DNA of 64,000 nucleotides from Eurosta solidaginis (lineage: Eukaryota; Arthropoda; Insecta; Diptera; Tephritidae): the NCBI RefSeq assembly GCF_040869045.1, contig NC_090319.1:378835601-378899600 (forward strand), given 5' to 3'. Shown here one piece after another: positions 55,877 through 64,000 of the stretch. The position numbers were made by a program, and so were the translations under genes. The notes beneath the pieces are model-generated. The model was given only the letters and a program-made list of their open reading frames with translations, was not told the DNA's origin and did no database searches. Position 1 is the stretch's first letter; each line of letters opens with the position of its first letter.

Positions 55877-58858
55877 GTGGCCTCCCTGCGTAGCATAGAT
55901 AACCACGAGATCGTTAAAGGGCGACTACACAATCGGCTCCGGATAGCGGCCCTGAGGGGGGACTTTTTTAGAATGGACAATACTAATACGAATCCGCCAA
56001 GGATGGGGTGCGGAAGAAGAGCGCTTTTGATGGAAATCCGTCAAATCAATCTTCAGCACTCTAAGGCGGCTTCCGCAAATTTGTTGCTCTGCCTTGAAAA
56101 AGGCGGAGTGGATATAGTCCTTGTCCAGGAGCCGTGGCTGAGTAGTAACGGCAGTAAGATTTCTGGATTAAGGACTGGAAAATTCAACACCTTGGTGCAT
56201 GCGGAGGCAAGTAGGCCTAGATCCTGTGTGCTTGTTAAAAAAGAGATTAAAGCTTTTATTCTCTCTAATTTCAGCAATGCTGACGTAACCACGGTCTGCC
56301 TCGAGCGAGGAAGTAATGAAATGTGGGAGGTCTCAGCGTACATGCCCCACGGGGACGTAGTGGGACCACCACCTGCGATACTGGGTGAAATCACCGCTGA
56401 AGCAAGGCGGAGAGGTGTTGGCGTGATCATCGGTGCCGACGCAAATGCCCATCATAGCATTTGGGGAAGCTCGGATACCAACACTAGAGGTGAGTCTTTA
56501 TTTACTTTTATTGTAGATGAGGGACTTTGTATATGTAATAGGGGGAATGACCCGACTTTTATTACTGCGTTAAGGGAGGAGGTCCTGGACCTCACCCTGG
56601 TTAGTAGAGAACTGGAAGGTCGGATATCTGGATGGAGGGTTCTCAACGAGCACTCCTTCTCTGATCACCGATATATTCAGTTCTCAGTGAACGAAGAACG
56701 TCCCGGTAAAATATCTTTTAGGAACCCTAAAAGTACTAACTGGGACTTGTATTGTAGGAAGCTGGGAGAGCTACTGCCTGCGGTGCCTATCATTAGTTCG
56801 GGCCTGTCCGAATCTGAGATAGACGTTCTGGTGGAAAACTTCACCTCGGCAAGCAATAGCGCCTTTCAGCTGTCCTGCCCATTGAAAACTTACAGGGGGA
56901 AGGGCAAGCCGCCCTGGTGGTCGGATTCTCTTGACGACCAAAGAGCGTCCAGTCGGCGGCTCTTCAACAGAGCCAGGAGGAGTAAATTACCCTCGGACTG
57001 GGAGCTCTATAAGGTGAGTCTGGGGATTTATAAATATGAAATAAGGATAGCCAAGCGAGATGCATGGCGAAGCTTCTGCGAAAACGTAGAAGGCTGCAAT
57101 GAATCCGCGAGATTTAGAAAAATACTCTCTAGGAACCCCGCTCCTCTGGGGTATCTGAGAGATGATGGTGGGGACTGGTCGATGAGTAGCGAGGAGTCCC
57201 TAAGGCTTTTACTGGACAATCATTTTCCCGATGTCCGAGTTGCGCAGGGATCTTCGCCTGCATGGTCGGCGGTCGTTGGCCATGCAGAAGTGCCTGCCAT
57301 TCCAATACGGGAAAGTCAGATAACCTGGGCTATAGGGTCGTTCAAGCCCTATAAGTCTCCGGGCCCGGATGGAATCATTCCTGCGCAGCTTCAAAGGTCT
57401 TTGGGGATTTCCTGCCGCTGGTTGGCCATCATATATACTAACTGCCTCAGGCTTAACTATATCCCGAAGTCTTGGCACACGGTTAGGGTTATTTTCATTC
57501 CGAAGGCCGGCAGAAGCTCTCATGTATCACCTAAGGATTTCAGGCCAATCAGTCTCTCGTCGTTTCTTCTTAAGACGTTTGAGCGGTTGATTGACCTGTA
57601 CCTACGGGAAAGGATACCTCGGGGGTTACTGTCGGCTTCACAACATGCGTACTGCAAGGGCAGATCGACGGAAGCGGCTCTCCATTCGATTGTAAAGCAA
57701 ATAGAGGGGTCCCTAGAACACAAAGAGTATGCTCTGGGTGCCTTTCTAGACATCGAGGGAGCTTTTAACAATGTCTTACCGGGGTCAATCGAAAGAGCTC
57801 TGGTGGGTTTAGGAGTCGAGGCGGCTCTGGTTGAATTTATTAGCAAACTTCTATGCGGCAGAATTGTCGCAGCGGAGTGGGGAGGGGCCATAATTAAGAG
57901 GAAGGTGTGCAGGGGCACGCCACAGGGGGGTGTCCTATCTCCTCTCCTCTGGGTTGTGGTAGTCAACGAGCTTTTTGTGGAGCTGGAAGCCAATGGTTGT
58001 CGGGTGGTTGCCTATGCAGATGACCTCGCTATCCTAGTCAGAGGCAAATTTCTGGGCGCCCTGCGCGATGTTCTTCAGGGCTACCTGGATACTGTGGCTA
58101 GGTGGGCTGAATCATGTGGATTGGCGGTCAACCCGGGAAAAACGGAATTGGTCCTTTTCACAAGAAGATATAAGGTGCCCGATTTCAGAACTCCCTCGAT
58201 TGCAGGGGTACCGTTGGTACTTTCTGATAGGGTTAAATATTTGGGGATTGTTTTGGACAAGAAACTGTCCTGGAGACCCAATGCGGAAGATCGGGCCAGG
58301 AAGGCCGCCATTGCCTTGTACTGCTGCAGAGGAGCTATCGGAAAGAGATGGGGACTCTCGCCAAGAATAGTACACTGGCTTTATGAGATGGTGGTCAAAC
58401 CGATTCTGCTATATGGGGTGCTGGTCTGGTGGAAAGCACTGGACACGGCGAGCACCTCCAAAATGTTAGTGTCAGTGCAACGGACGGCGCTGATCGGTAT
58501 CAGTGGCGCTCTCAGAACAACGCCTACCTTGGCACTGAACGTCATGCTGAACATATACCCAGTAGATATTGCGGGAAAGGCGGCCGCGGCAAGGTCGTTG
58601 GTCAGGCTTCGTGATATGGGATATAGACTTTCTGACCGCGGACACTCTAGCCTTCTTACCAGTTTCGACTTCATCCCGGACAGAACGGACTACTGTATGC
58701 CGATAACAGCTCCCTATACAACCTTCACCCCAGTTATTCCAGAGAGAGAGAGGATTGGGGAAGAGGAATTATCTGGGGCATGGGACCGGTTAACTTGTTC
58801 ACGGATGGGTCAAAGCTGGATGGAAAGGTTGGTGGGGCGGTCTTTTGTCAAGAGCTAA
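55877..58858 (+). CDS. LINE ORF2: endonuclease and reverse transcriptase
   Basis: 993 residues. Endonuclease: INLQHSKAASANL near residue 58, LVQEPW (metal-binding Glu), GADANAHHSIW near residue 182 and the catalytic S262-D263-H264. RT: YKSPGPDGI, VIFIPKAGR, DFRPISLSSF, AYCKGRSTEAA, FLDIEGAFNNV (first catalytic Asp), GTPQGGVLSPLLW, YADD at 713-716 and NPGKTELVLFTRR. All key residues are present. The start codon is uncertain; a later methionine (MGCGRR or MEIRQ) just before the endonuclease is also possible. The last 26 or so codons overlap the RNase H ORF and look out of frame, so the true C-terminus is probably encoded by the ORF at 58780. Confidence 0.9.
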   Translation: MASLRSIDNHEIVKGRLHNRLRIAALRGDFFRMDNTNTNPPRMGCGRRALLMEIRQINLQHSKAASANLLLCLEKGGVDIVLVQEPWLSSNGSKISGLRTGKFNTLVHAEASRPRSCVLVKKEIKAFILSNFSNADVTTVCLERGSNEMWEVSAYMPHGDVVGPPPAILGEITAEARRRGVGVIIGADANAHHSIWGSSDTNTRGESLFTFIVDEGLCICNRGNDPTFITALREEVLDLTLVSRELEGRISGWRVLNEHSFSDHRYIQFSVNEERPGKISFRNPKSTNWDLYCRKLGELLPAVPIISSGLSESEIDVLVENFTSASNSAFQLSCPLKTYRGKGKPPWWSDSLDDQRASSRRLFNRARRSKLPSDWELYKVSLGIYKYEIRIAKRDAWRSFCENVEGCNESARFRKILSRNPAPLGYLRDDGGDWSMSSEESLRLLLDNHFPDVRVAQGSSPAWSAVVGHAEVPAIPIRESQITWAIGSFKPYKSPGPDGIIPAQLQRSLGISCRWLAIIYTNCLRLNYIPKSWHTVRVIFIPKAGRSSHVSPKDFRPISLSSFLLKTFERLIDLYLRERIPRGLLSASQHAYCKGRSTEAALHSIVKQIEGSLEHKEYALGAFLDIEGAFNNVLPGSIERALVGLGVEAALVEFISKLLCGRIVAAEWGGAIIKRKVCRGTPQGGVLSPLLWVVVVNELFVELEANGCRVVAYADDLAILVRGKFLGALRDVLQGYLDTVARWAESCGLAVNPGKTELVLFTRRYKVPDFRTPSIAGVPLVLSDRVKYLGIVLDKKLSWRPNAEDRARKAAIALYCCRGAIGKRWGLSPRIVHWLYEMVVKPILLYGVLVWWKALDTASTSKMLVSVQRTALIGISGALRTTPTLALNVMLNIYPVDIAGKAAAARSLVRLRDMGYRLSDRGHSSLLTSFDFIPDRTDYCMPITAPYTTFTPVIPERERIGEEELSGAWDRLTCSRMGQSWMERLVGRSFVKS

Positions 58859-59634
58859 ATTTAAGCCGCAAGTTTAAGTTGGCTGATCACTGCAGTGTAT
58901 TCCAAGCGGAAATTGCTGCGATTAAGGATGCGGTGGATGGAATGCTATCCAGTGCTACCACGGTTAGGGAATTTAACATCTACTCTGATAGCCAATCGGC
59001 TATCAAGGCCTTGAGCTCAACTACAGTGCGATCGAGGGTGGTCTGGGAGTGCCTGACCTCGCTTGCGATTGCATCGAATTATTTTACAATTAAGATTATC
59101 TGGGTCCCGGGCCATAGTGATATCCCGGGTAACTGTCAAGCGGATCTCTTAGCCCGCATCGGTACAACTGAACCGGATGAAGATGGCTGTAGGGACTTCG
59201 GGATCCCGCTGGCCACCTGTGGATTGCTCCTCCATAGCTGGGCCTCGAATCAGCTCAGCAAACGTTGGGCGGATACCACGTCTTGCAGGGTAGCAAGATC
59301 TTTCTGGCCGAAAGTGGATGGCAGGAGGTCTGCTGAAATAATTGGGTTCACTAAGGCTCACCTATCAATGGTCATTGGGGTTTTGACAGGGCACGGTCTC
59401 ATGGGTATCCATGCGGTACGTCTCAATATACTGGAAACTCCATCCTGCTGCAGCTGTATGGAGGATGATGAGGTGGAATCACCAAATCACTTTATGCTTG
59501 ATTGTCCAGCTTTTGCCAGAATTAGGCGAAAGTACTTCGGTCGCGACTCACTTGGATCTCCCGAGGATATATCCAAAGTTGAGATCGGTATCATTCGGAG
59601 CTTTATCGTTGCTACCCAACGATTCTCTAAGTAG
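58780..59634 (+). CDS. LINE RNase H and C-terminal zinc motif
   Basis: Reads LFTDGSKLDGKVGGAVF with D9, CSVFQAE with E44, YSDSQSAIKAL with D70, and WVPGHSDIPGNCQADLLA with the late His/Asp; ends with CCSCMEDDEVESPNHFMLDC, a CX2C...H...C zinc-like motif. It lies one base behind the RT frame, equivalent to a one-base loss between about 58740 and 58785, near a gagagagagagg run. Either the copy carries a single frameshift or the element uses programmed -1 shifting; relatives that I know encode RT and RNase H in one frame, so a mutation or a sequencing error is more likely. Confidence 0.88.
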   Translation: MGPVNLFTDGSKLDGKVGGAVFCQELNLSRKFKLADHCSVFQAEIAAIKDAVDGMLSSATTVREFNIYSDSQSAIKALSSTTVRSRVVWECLTSLAIASNYFTIKIIWVPGHSDIPGNCQADLLARIGTTEPDEDGCRDFGIPLATCGLLLHSWASNQLSKRWADTTSCRVARSFWPKVDGRRSAEIIGFTKAHLSMVIGVLTGHGLMGIHAVRLNILETPSCCSCMEDDEVESPNHFMLDCPAFARIRRKYFGRDSLGSPEDISKVEIGIIRSFIVATQRFSK

Positions 59635-59734
59635 CTGGATCTAGGTCACCGTTATTTTTGGTGTATGTGGTATCACAACGGACCTTCGTGTTGTCCAAGT
59701 GAGCTATCCGTATCAGGGATGCTACCACCTAACC

Positions 59735-59750
59735 TATCCTATCCTATCCT
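59735..59750 (+). repeat. (cctat)n LINE tail
   Basis: Three to four tandem cctat units close the LINE instead of a poly(A) tail, as seen in several R1/LOA/I-type LINEs. Confidence 0.8.
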
Positions 59751-59911
59751 AAGGCTAAGTTCAAGTGTAACCGAATACATACTCAGCTAAGGGCTTTGGA
59801 GACTAAATTGCCTTTTTCATGGATACATATAAATAGTAATACAAAAAAGTAGAGCAACTTGCCTTTGTTATCTTTCTTCAGCTATCAATTCGTTTTATTT
59901 GAATATTTTTT

Positions 59912-59995
59912 TTATTTATTTATTTATTTATTTGTTAGTCTACAAATTTTAGAATTAATCAGACTAAATATGAATGAATGAATGAATGAATGAAT
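59912..59995. repeat. (tttа)n-like and (gaat)n microsatellites
   Basis: tttatttatttatttattt at about 59912-59932 and tgaatgaatgaatgaatga at about 59973-59995. Confidence 0.85.
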
Positions 59996-60063
59996 ATAAA
60001 TGCGGATTACAGTGTAAAATTAACAAGCATACATCGTGAGCAAAATTATATTATAAAATATGT

Positions 60064-60480
60064 ATATACATATATTATTGAATCAGTTGTCGGGATGGAC
60101 TGTGATGCCGAGCAACGGAATTGATTGTCAGTGCTGTCGGAATGGACGTGATTTCGAGCAGCTGATGTATATTTAACACACAATAGTAGGGCTGTGATGT
60201 GTGGGAGGTTGGAAAGGACGTGATTCCAAGCCACCCGCCCAAAGTAACTATTGATTGTCAGTGCTGTCGGAATGGACGTGATTTCGAGCAGCTGGTGTAT
60301 ATTTAACACACAATAGTAGGGCTGCGATGTGTGGGAGGTTGGAAAGGACGTGATTCCAAGCCACCCGCCCAAAGTAACTATTGATTAATAGAGCTGTCGG
60401 AATGAACGTGATTTCCAGCAGCTGATGTATATTTAACACACAATGAGTAGAGCTGCGATGTGTGGGAGGTTGGAAAGATA
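60064..60480 (+). repeat. second, unrelated 130-bp tandem repeat
   Basis: Units start at 60121, 60251 and 60381 (exact 130-bp period), each with gctgtcggaatggacgtgat, gtatatttaacacacaatag and gtgggaggttggaaaggacg. A partial unit precedes (60064-60120). Each unit holds two half-units sharing ggaa.ggacgtgatt. Nucleotide sequence differs from the 6.5-9.8 kb minisatellite. Minus ORFs here arise from the repeat. Confidence 0.9.
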
Positions 60481-60581
60481 TGAAAATTTGGTTAAATTGC
60501 AATGCATTTCTTTATCATTTTTTTTTAAATCACCCCTGAAATATTTTCGGTCGTATGATATGGGTATCAAATTAAAGGTAT

Positions 60582-61132
60582 TGTAACGAATTTACTGAAA
60601 TTCCGCTTATTCCAAATCTTCTGCTAACGTTCGAATCGCTAAACTGTTGAATAAATAACTCCAATATTGAATAATGCAAAAATGGCCTTTATTAAAGTAC
60701 TTAACAATAACACTTATACTTCGCAACTAATAGTTTGCTTAAACCAAACTGATTCTCGTGCCTCTACTGTTGCTGTCTTTTATACTCTGTGATTTCTCGT
60801 TCGGATACTTTTAGGCACTTCCAGAATTTACTTAATTAATGCTAAAAAATTATAACTACAGATGCATGTGTATAGCTTCTCATATGCGCGAATATATGTG
60901 AGTGACACTTCCACAATTATAATTGCCTACTTTTGGGAGCATCTCAGATAAGACATATGCATGTGTTTGTGCGTATCTTCTCCGCTGCGTGTACGTACAT
61001 ATGTGCAGACATAATTATTGATTCGTTTATGTAGATACAAGTGGCTGCCTGCTTTATTGTTGTTGTGGCTTTATTTACTTAGCATCAGACTAGTGATGTG
61101 AGTATCACTTAGTGTCACTAATATTCGTCACA
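60582..61132 (+). mobile_element. solo LTR, 4-bp target duplication
   Basis: 551 bp. Starts TGTAACGAA and ends TTCGTCACA (inverted ends TGTaACGAA/TGTgACGAA), flanked by GTAT at 60578-60581 and 61133-61136. TG...CA ends and a 4-bp duplication suggest Ty3/gypsy. A TATA-like cttttatactctg lies near 60778. No internal coding region, so it arose by recombination between two LTRs. Strand is nominal. Confidence 0.85.
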
Positions 61133-62546
61133 GTATTAATGAGAGTTTTAAAAGGTAGTGGCGCTTAGTTGTCCGTTTGAAAACGTTTTCGAGATATCGG
61201 CCAAAATGTGAACCATGGTGACCCAGAACATCATCTGTCGGGCATCGCTAATTTATTTATATTTGTAAACCATGAACAGTATTGCGAAGATTCCAAGGGC
61301 TTTTGATTTCGCCCTGCATAACTTTTTCATTTTCTTCTACTTAATATGGTAGGTGTCTCACCCTTTGTACAAAGTTTTTTCTAAAATTATATTTTGCGTC
61401 AAAAAACCAATCCATATACAATGTTTCATCCTTTTTTTCGTATTTGGTATAGAAATATGGAATTTTATTTATTTTTCGAAATTGTCGATATCGAAAAAGT
61501 GAGCGTGGTCATAGTCAGATTTCGCTCATTTTTAATACCAAGATAAAGTGAGTTCAGATAAGTACGTGAACCAAGTTTAGTAAAGATATATCGATTTTTG
61601 CTCAAGTTATCGCGTTAACGGCCCAGCGGAAGGACATACGGCCGACTGTGCATAAAAACTGGGCGGTACTTCAACCAATTTCGCCCATTTTCACAAAAAA
61701 CAGTTACCGTCGTAGAAGCTATGCCATTACCGAATTTCACAAGGATTGGTAAATTTTTGTTCGACTTATGGCATAAAAAGTATTTTAGACAAATTAAATA
61801 AAAAGTGCGGAGCCGCACCCATTTTGAAATTTTCATTTACTTTTGTATTTTGTTGCACCATATTATTACTGGAGTTGAATGTAATTTACTTATGTAGTGT
61901 ACAAATATTAATTTTTTTTTAAATTTGACTTAAAAAATTTTTTTTTTAAAGTGGGCGTTATTGTCATTCGATTTTGTTAATTTTTAGTCAGAACACATAT
62001 ACTAATGGGAGTAACGTTCCTGACAAATTTCAGAATGATATCATCAACGACTGCGAAATTACAGCTTGCGAAACTTTTAAATTACCTTATTTTAAAAGTG
62101 GTCGGTGCCACGCCCATTGTCCAAACTTTTACTAGTTTTCTATTGTGCGTCAGAAGGTAAACCCACCTACAATGCTTCATCGCTTTATCCGTCTTTGGTA
62201 ATGAATTATCGAACTATTTCTCTTTTTTGAAATTTTCGATATCGCAAAAGTGGGAGTGTCCGATTTCGCTCATTTTAAATAGCGATCTGAGATGAGTGCC
62301 CAGAAAATTACATACAATATTTCATTAAGACACCTCAGTCGATATATCGATTTTTGCCCAAATAATCATGTTAACGGCAGACAGACGGGCGGACGGACGG
62401 ACGGACATGGCTAAATGAATTTATTTTTTCGCCAAGATCATTTTGATAAATAAAAATCTATATCTATCTCCATTAGTTTATGCCGTTTCGGGATACCGCT
62501 ATGCGAACAAAATTAATATACCCCTGTGAGCTCTGCTCAGCTGAGT

Positions 62547-63837
62547 ATAAAAATTGACGAAGCTGGCATAATTTATCACATACATATGTACAAAGCATCG
62601 TTGATACTGACTAGAGCCAGCGCAGTCGCTATTTCCTTCTGTCAATTTGGCATGCAGAGCGAAATAGACGCATCGAAATAGAGATGTTTGGGAAATGCAT
62701 TAAAGCCCCTCCATATAAGACATTTTTTATATAGATTCGTTTAACGCACTCTTACACATAATGCATATATTGCACGTATTTTTATGCAGAATGGTAGACA
62801 GAGCTACACTAGCCCCATCTGACATGAAAATGTAGCAATCTTCCGAATTTTGTTGCAAGGAGAGCATTAATAGAAGCTGACATGTATTTTGGCTATGATT
62901 GCTTTAACACTTTGCATGAGAATTTATTTTTACCACTCGTTGGTACTTTTCTAATTTCACAGTTAAAAACTGCATTTTAACAAAAAACGAAAGAGAAAAA
63001 ATAGCTGTGTTTCTTTTACATCTATATACATATGCACTTACACTCTATATTGACTGCCAAGTGCATAAATTTATCTAAACTTATGAAATTTTTGCGCAGA
63101 AAATTAGTACTGCTAAATTTAAGTATGCATTATACCCAGTTGCAACTGTAATGTGTCTCTCCATTTTATCTCTACACTATTCTCCACTTCCATGACCGAA
63201 AAGTGTGTGTGTCCACGATTCATCGCATCCGATTCAGCTATATGTTATACACTATGACCAAGCGAGGTTCGTGTCTCCGCTATTACGCACAGCCCGTTTT
63301 GTAGCGAGTTTTTAACCACTGAGGCGAGTCTTTAATAATTGCGTTATATATAATGGGGTTATACTTACAAAACTCATCTTTTGGATAATAATAAGGCTTC
63401 TATAGCAAATGTGGAAAGTTCGGCTTTGTGGAAGAAACTATTGGGTTAAGCTTGCCATCATGTGCTTTAGTAGAGTATATATACAGACACATATCTAAGG
63501 TTACATTTTCTATGCAAATTACCTTATAATATGCTTACTTTAAACTGAAAAAAAATCAATAAAATGTTTTGTGCATCATATAAATATTAAAATCGCATTG
63601 AATTATCATCAAATGCTGAAAATGATTCTAAGCATTCCATATACTATAATAATCAAAAAACCTTACAATAAATATACATAAGGGTGGTTTTTTTCAACCG
63701 CAACCTAATCATACTCTTTATTTATTAATGTCAAGCTTTTTGCGCTAGTGCAATACAATTAGAAATACTTATTTATATTTATGTATACCCATGTGTATTT
63801 TTAATTTGTTAAAGCAAAATCATCAGAAGCCACTTAC
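62547..63837. other. non-repetitive stretch, possible intron
   Basis: No repeat recognised. If the exon at 63838-63883 is real, this is the start of its first intron on the minus strand, which may extend across the transposons to the left. Confidence 0.4.
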
Positions 63838-63883
63838 CGACAGTTGCCAACAGCACTGCTATAAAAAATTGAATGGAATTCAT
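63838..63883 (-). CDS. first coding exon of a secreted-protein gene
   Basis: On the minus strand ATG at 63883-63881 begins MNSIQFFIAVLLATV followed by a split codon, then the donor GTAAGT at 63837-63832. The peptide has the polar start and hydrophobic core of a signal peptide. The exon is 46 nt, leaving phase 1. The context before ATG (attcaacATG) fits fly start sites; an AT-rich leader lies to its right. Secreted fly genes often have such a tiny first coding exon. The product family cannot be told from 15 residues, and no second exon was identified in the window. Confidence 0.5.
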
Positions 63884-64000
63884 GTTGAATCCTTTACAAT
63901 TTAACCAGTAATCCCGTGGAATCACCATAAATCCATTGTGGAGTTAAACACTTTTACATCTTCTCTGTTTTTTTTTTGTTTTGTTTGTTTGTTCGTGTTT
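63884..64000 (-). other. likely 5' leader of the signal-peptide gene
   Basis: Sequence upstream of the minus-strand ATG, with no other ATG-led frame of note; a promoter would lie here or beyond the window edge. Speculative. Confidence 0.25.

Larger units (their letters stand above)
55339..59749 (+). mobile_element. LOA/R1/I-type LINE, nearly intact
   Basis: 4411 bp flanked by the 14-bp duplication taaggctaagttca (55325-55338, 59750-59763). Starts with a G run (ggggctaacat), has an ORF2-like endonuclease-RT frame, RNase H frame and a 3' end of (cctat)n units. No ORF1 is present: only about 540 bp precede the main ORF. A RNase H domain places it in the I/LOA group or an RNase H-bearing R1 lineage; I cannot decide without a tree. 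Not flanked by rDNA, so not a canonical R1 insertion. Confidence 0.85.
55318..62546 (+). mobile_element. family X copy F with nested insertions
   Basis: One original family X copy spread over 7.2 kb. Pieces in order: 55318-55338 (start), LINE 55339-59749, duplicated target and start of X 59750-59815, unrelated tandem-repeat segment about 59816-60544, one minisatellite fragment 60545-60581, solo LTR 60582-61132, then the normal 3' body 61137-62546 ending gctctgctcagctgagtata. Joining across the solo LTR restores the expected phrase aaaggtattaatgag. Confidence 0.8.

Noticed and set aside
55690..58674. Minus-strand ORFs across the intact LINE
   Set aside because: Shadows of the plus-strand endonuclease-RT frame.

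Overview
This window looks like accessory or intergenic DNA from an acalyptrate fly, most likely a tephritid fruit fly. It is AT-rich and has no operons or bacterial signals. It is packed with insect transposable elements, including a tRNA-derived SINE, RTE-type and R1/LOA/I-type LINEs and a dispersed repeat full of gtgggcggtgccacgccc-like palindromes, all of which I associate with tephritids. The species assignment is from recognition, not from a search.

Layout. 1-4852: the 3' two thirds of a BEL/Pao LTR retrotransposon; gag, protease, RT, RNase H and integrase lie in one frame broken by only two stops. 6430-11086: a dispersed repeat (family X) whose internal 130-bp minisatellite has expanded to about 25 units with higher-order structure. 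12431-13158, 19076-19293 and 19664-21306: further X copies. 13193-19040: an LTR-like segment, a SINE, an exact 502-bp duplication flanking a segment that matches sequence 3.3 kb downstream, a CGATAA-rich array and a MITE-like inverted repeat. 22280-28060: RTE LINE remains, two SINEs and minus-strand LINE fragments. 28853-30983: a degenerate Transib transposon with RAG1-like C-terminus and RSS-like ends. 31666-32256: a fold-back hAT-type MITE with perfect 8-bp target duplication. 33310-37350: a decayed two-ORF LINE. 37415-55300: mostly decayed sequence with degenerate tandem arrays, two more X copies (45577-46107, 48279-50058), LINE scraps and a short retroposed tail. 55318-62546: one X copy that holds a nearly intact LINE (55339-59749), an unrelated 130-bp tandem repeat and a solo LTR (60582-61132).

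Host genes are almost absent. The only good candidate is a short minus-strand exon at 63838-63883 encoding a signal peptide followed by a consensus splice donor, suggesting that a secreted-protein gene starts near the right edge and that part of this window may be its first intron. A weaker signal-peptide ORF lies at 16471-16665.

The most notable item is the Transib copy. The transposase remnants, the CACAGTG termini, the 23-bp heptamer-to-A-tract spacing at both ends and the 5-bp near-duplication all agree with each other and were read directly from the sequence. Also worth attention are the minisatellite expansion inside a mobile element, the duplication with templated insertion, and CGATAA arrays arranged head to head like fold-back elements.
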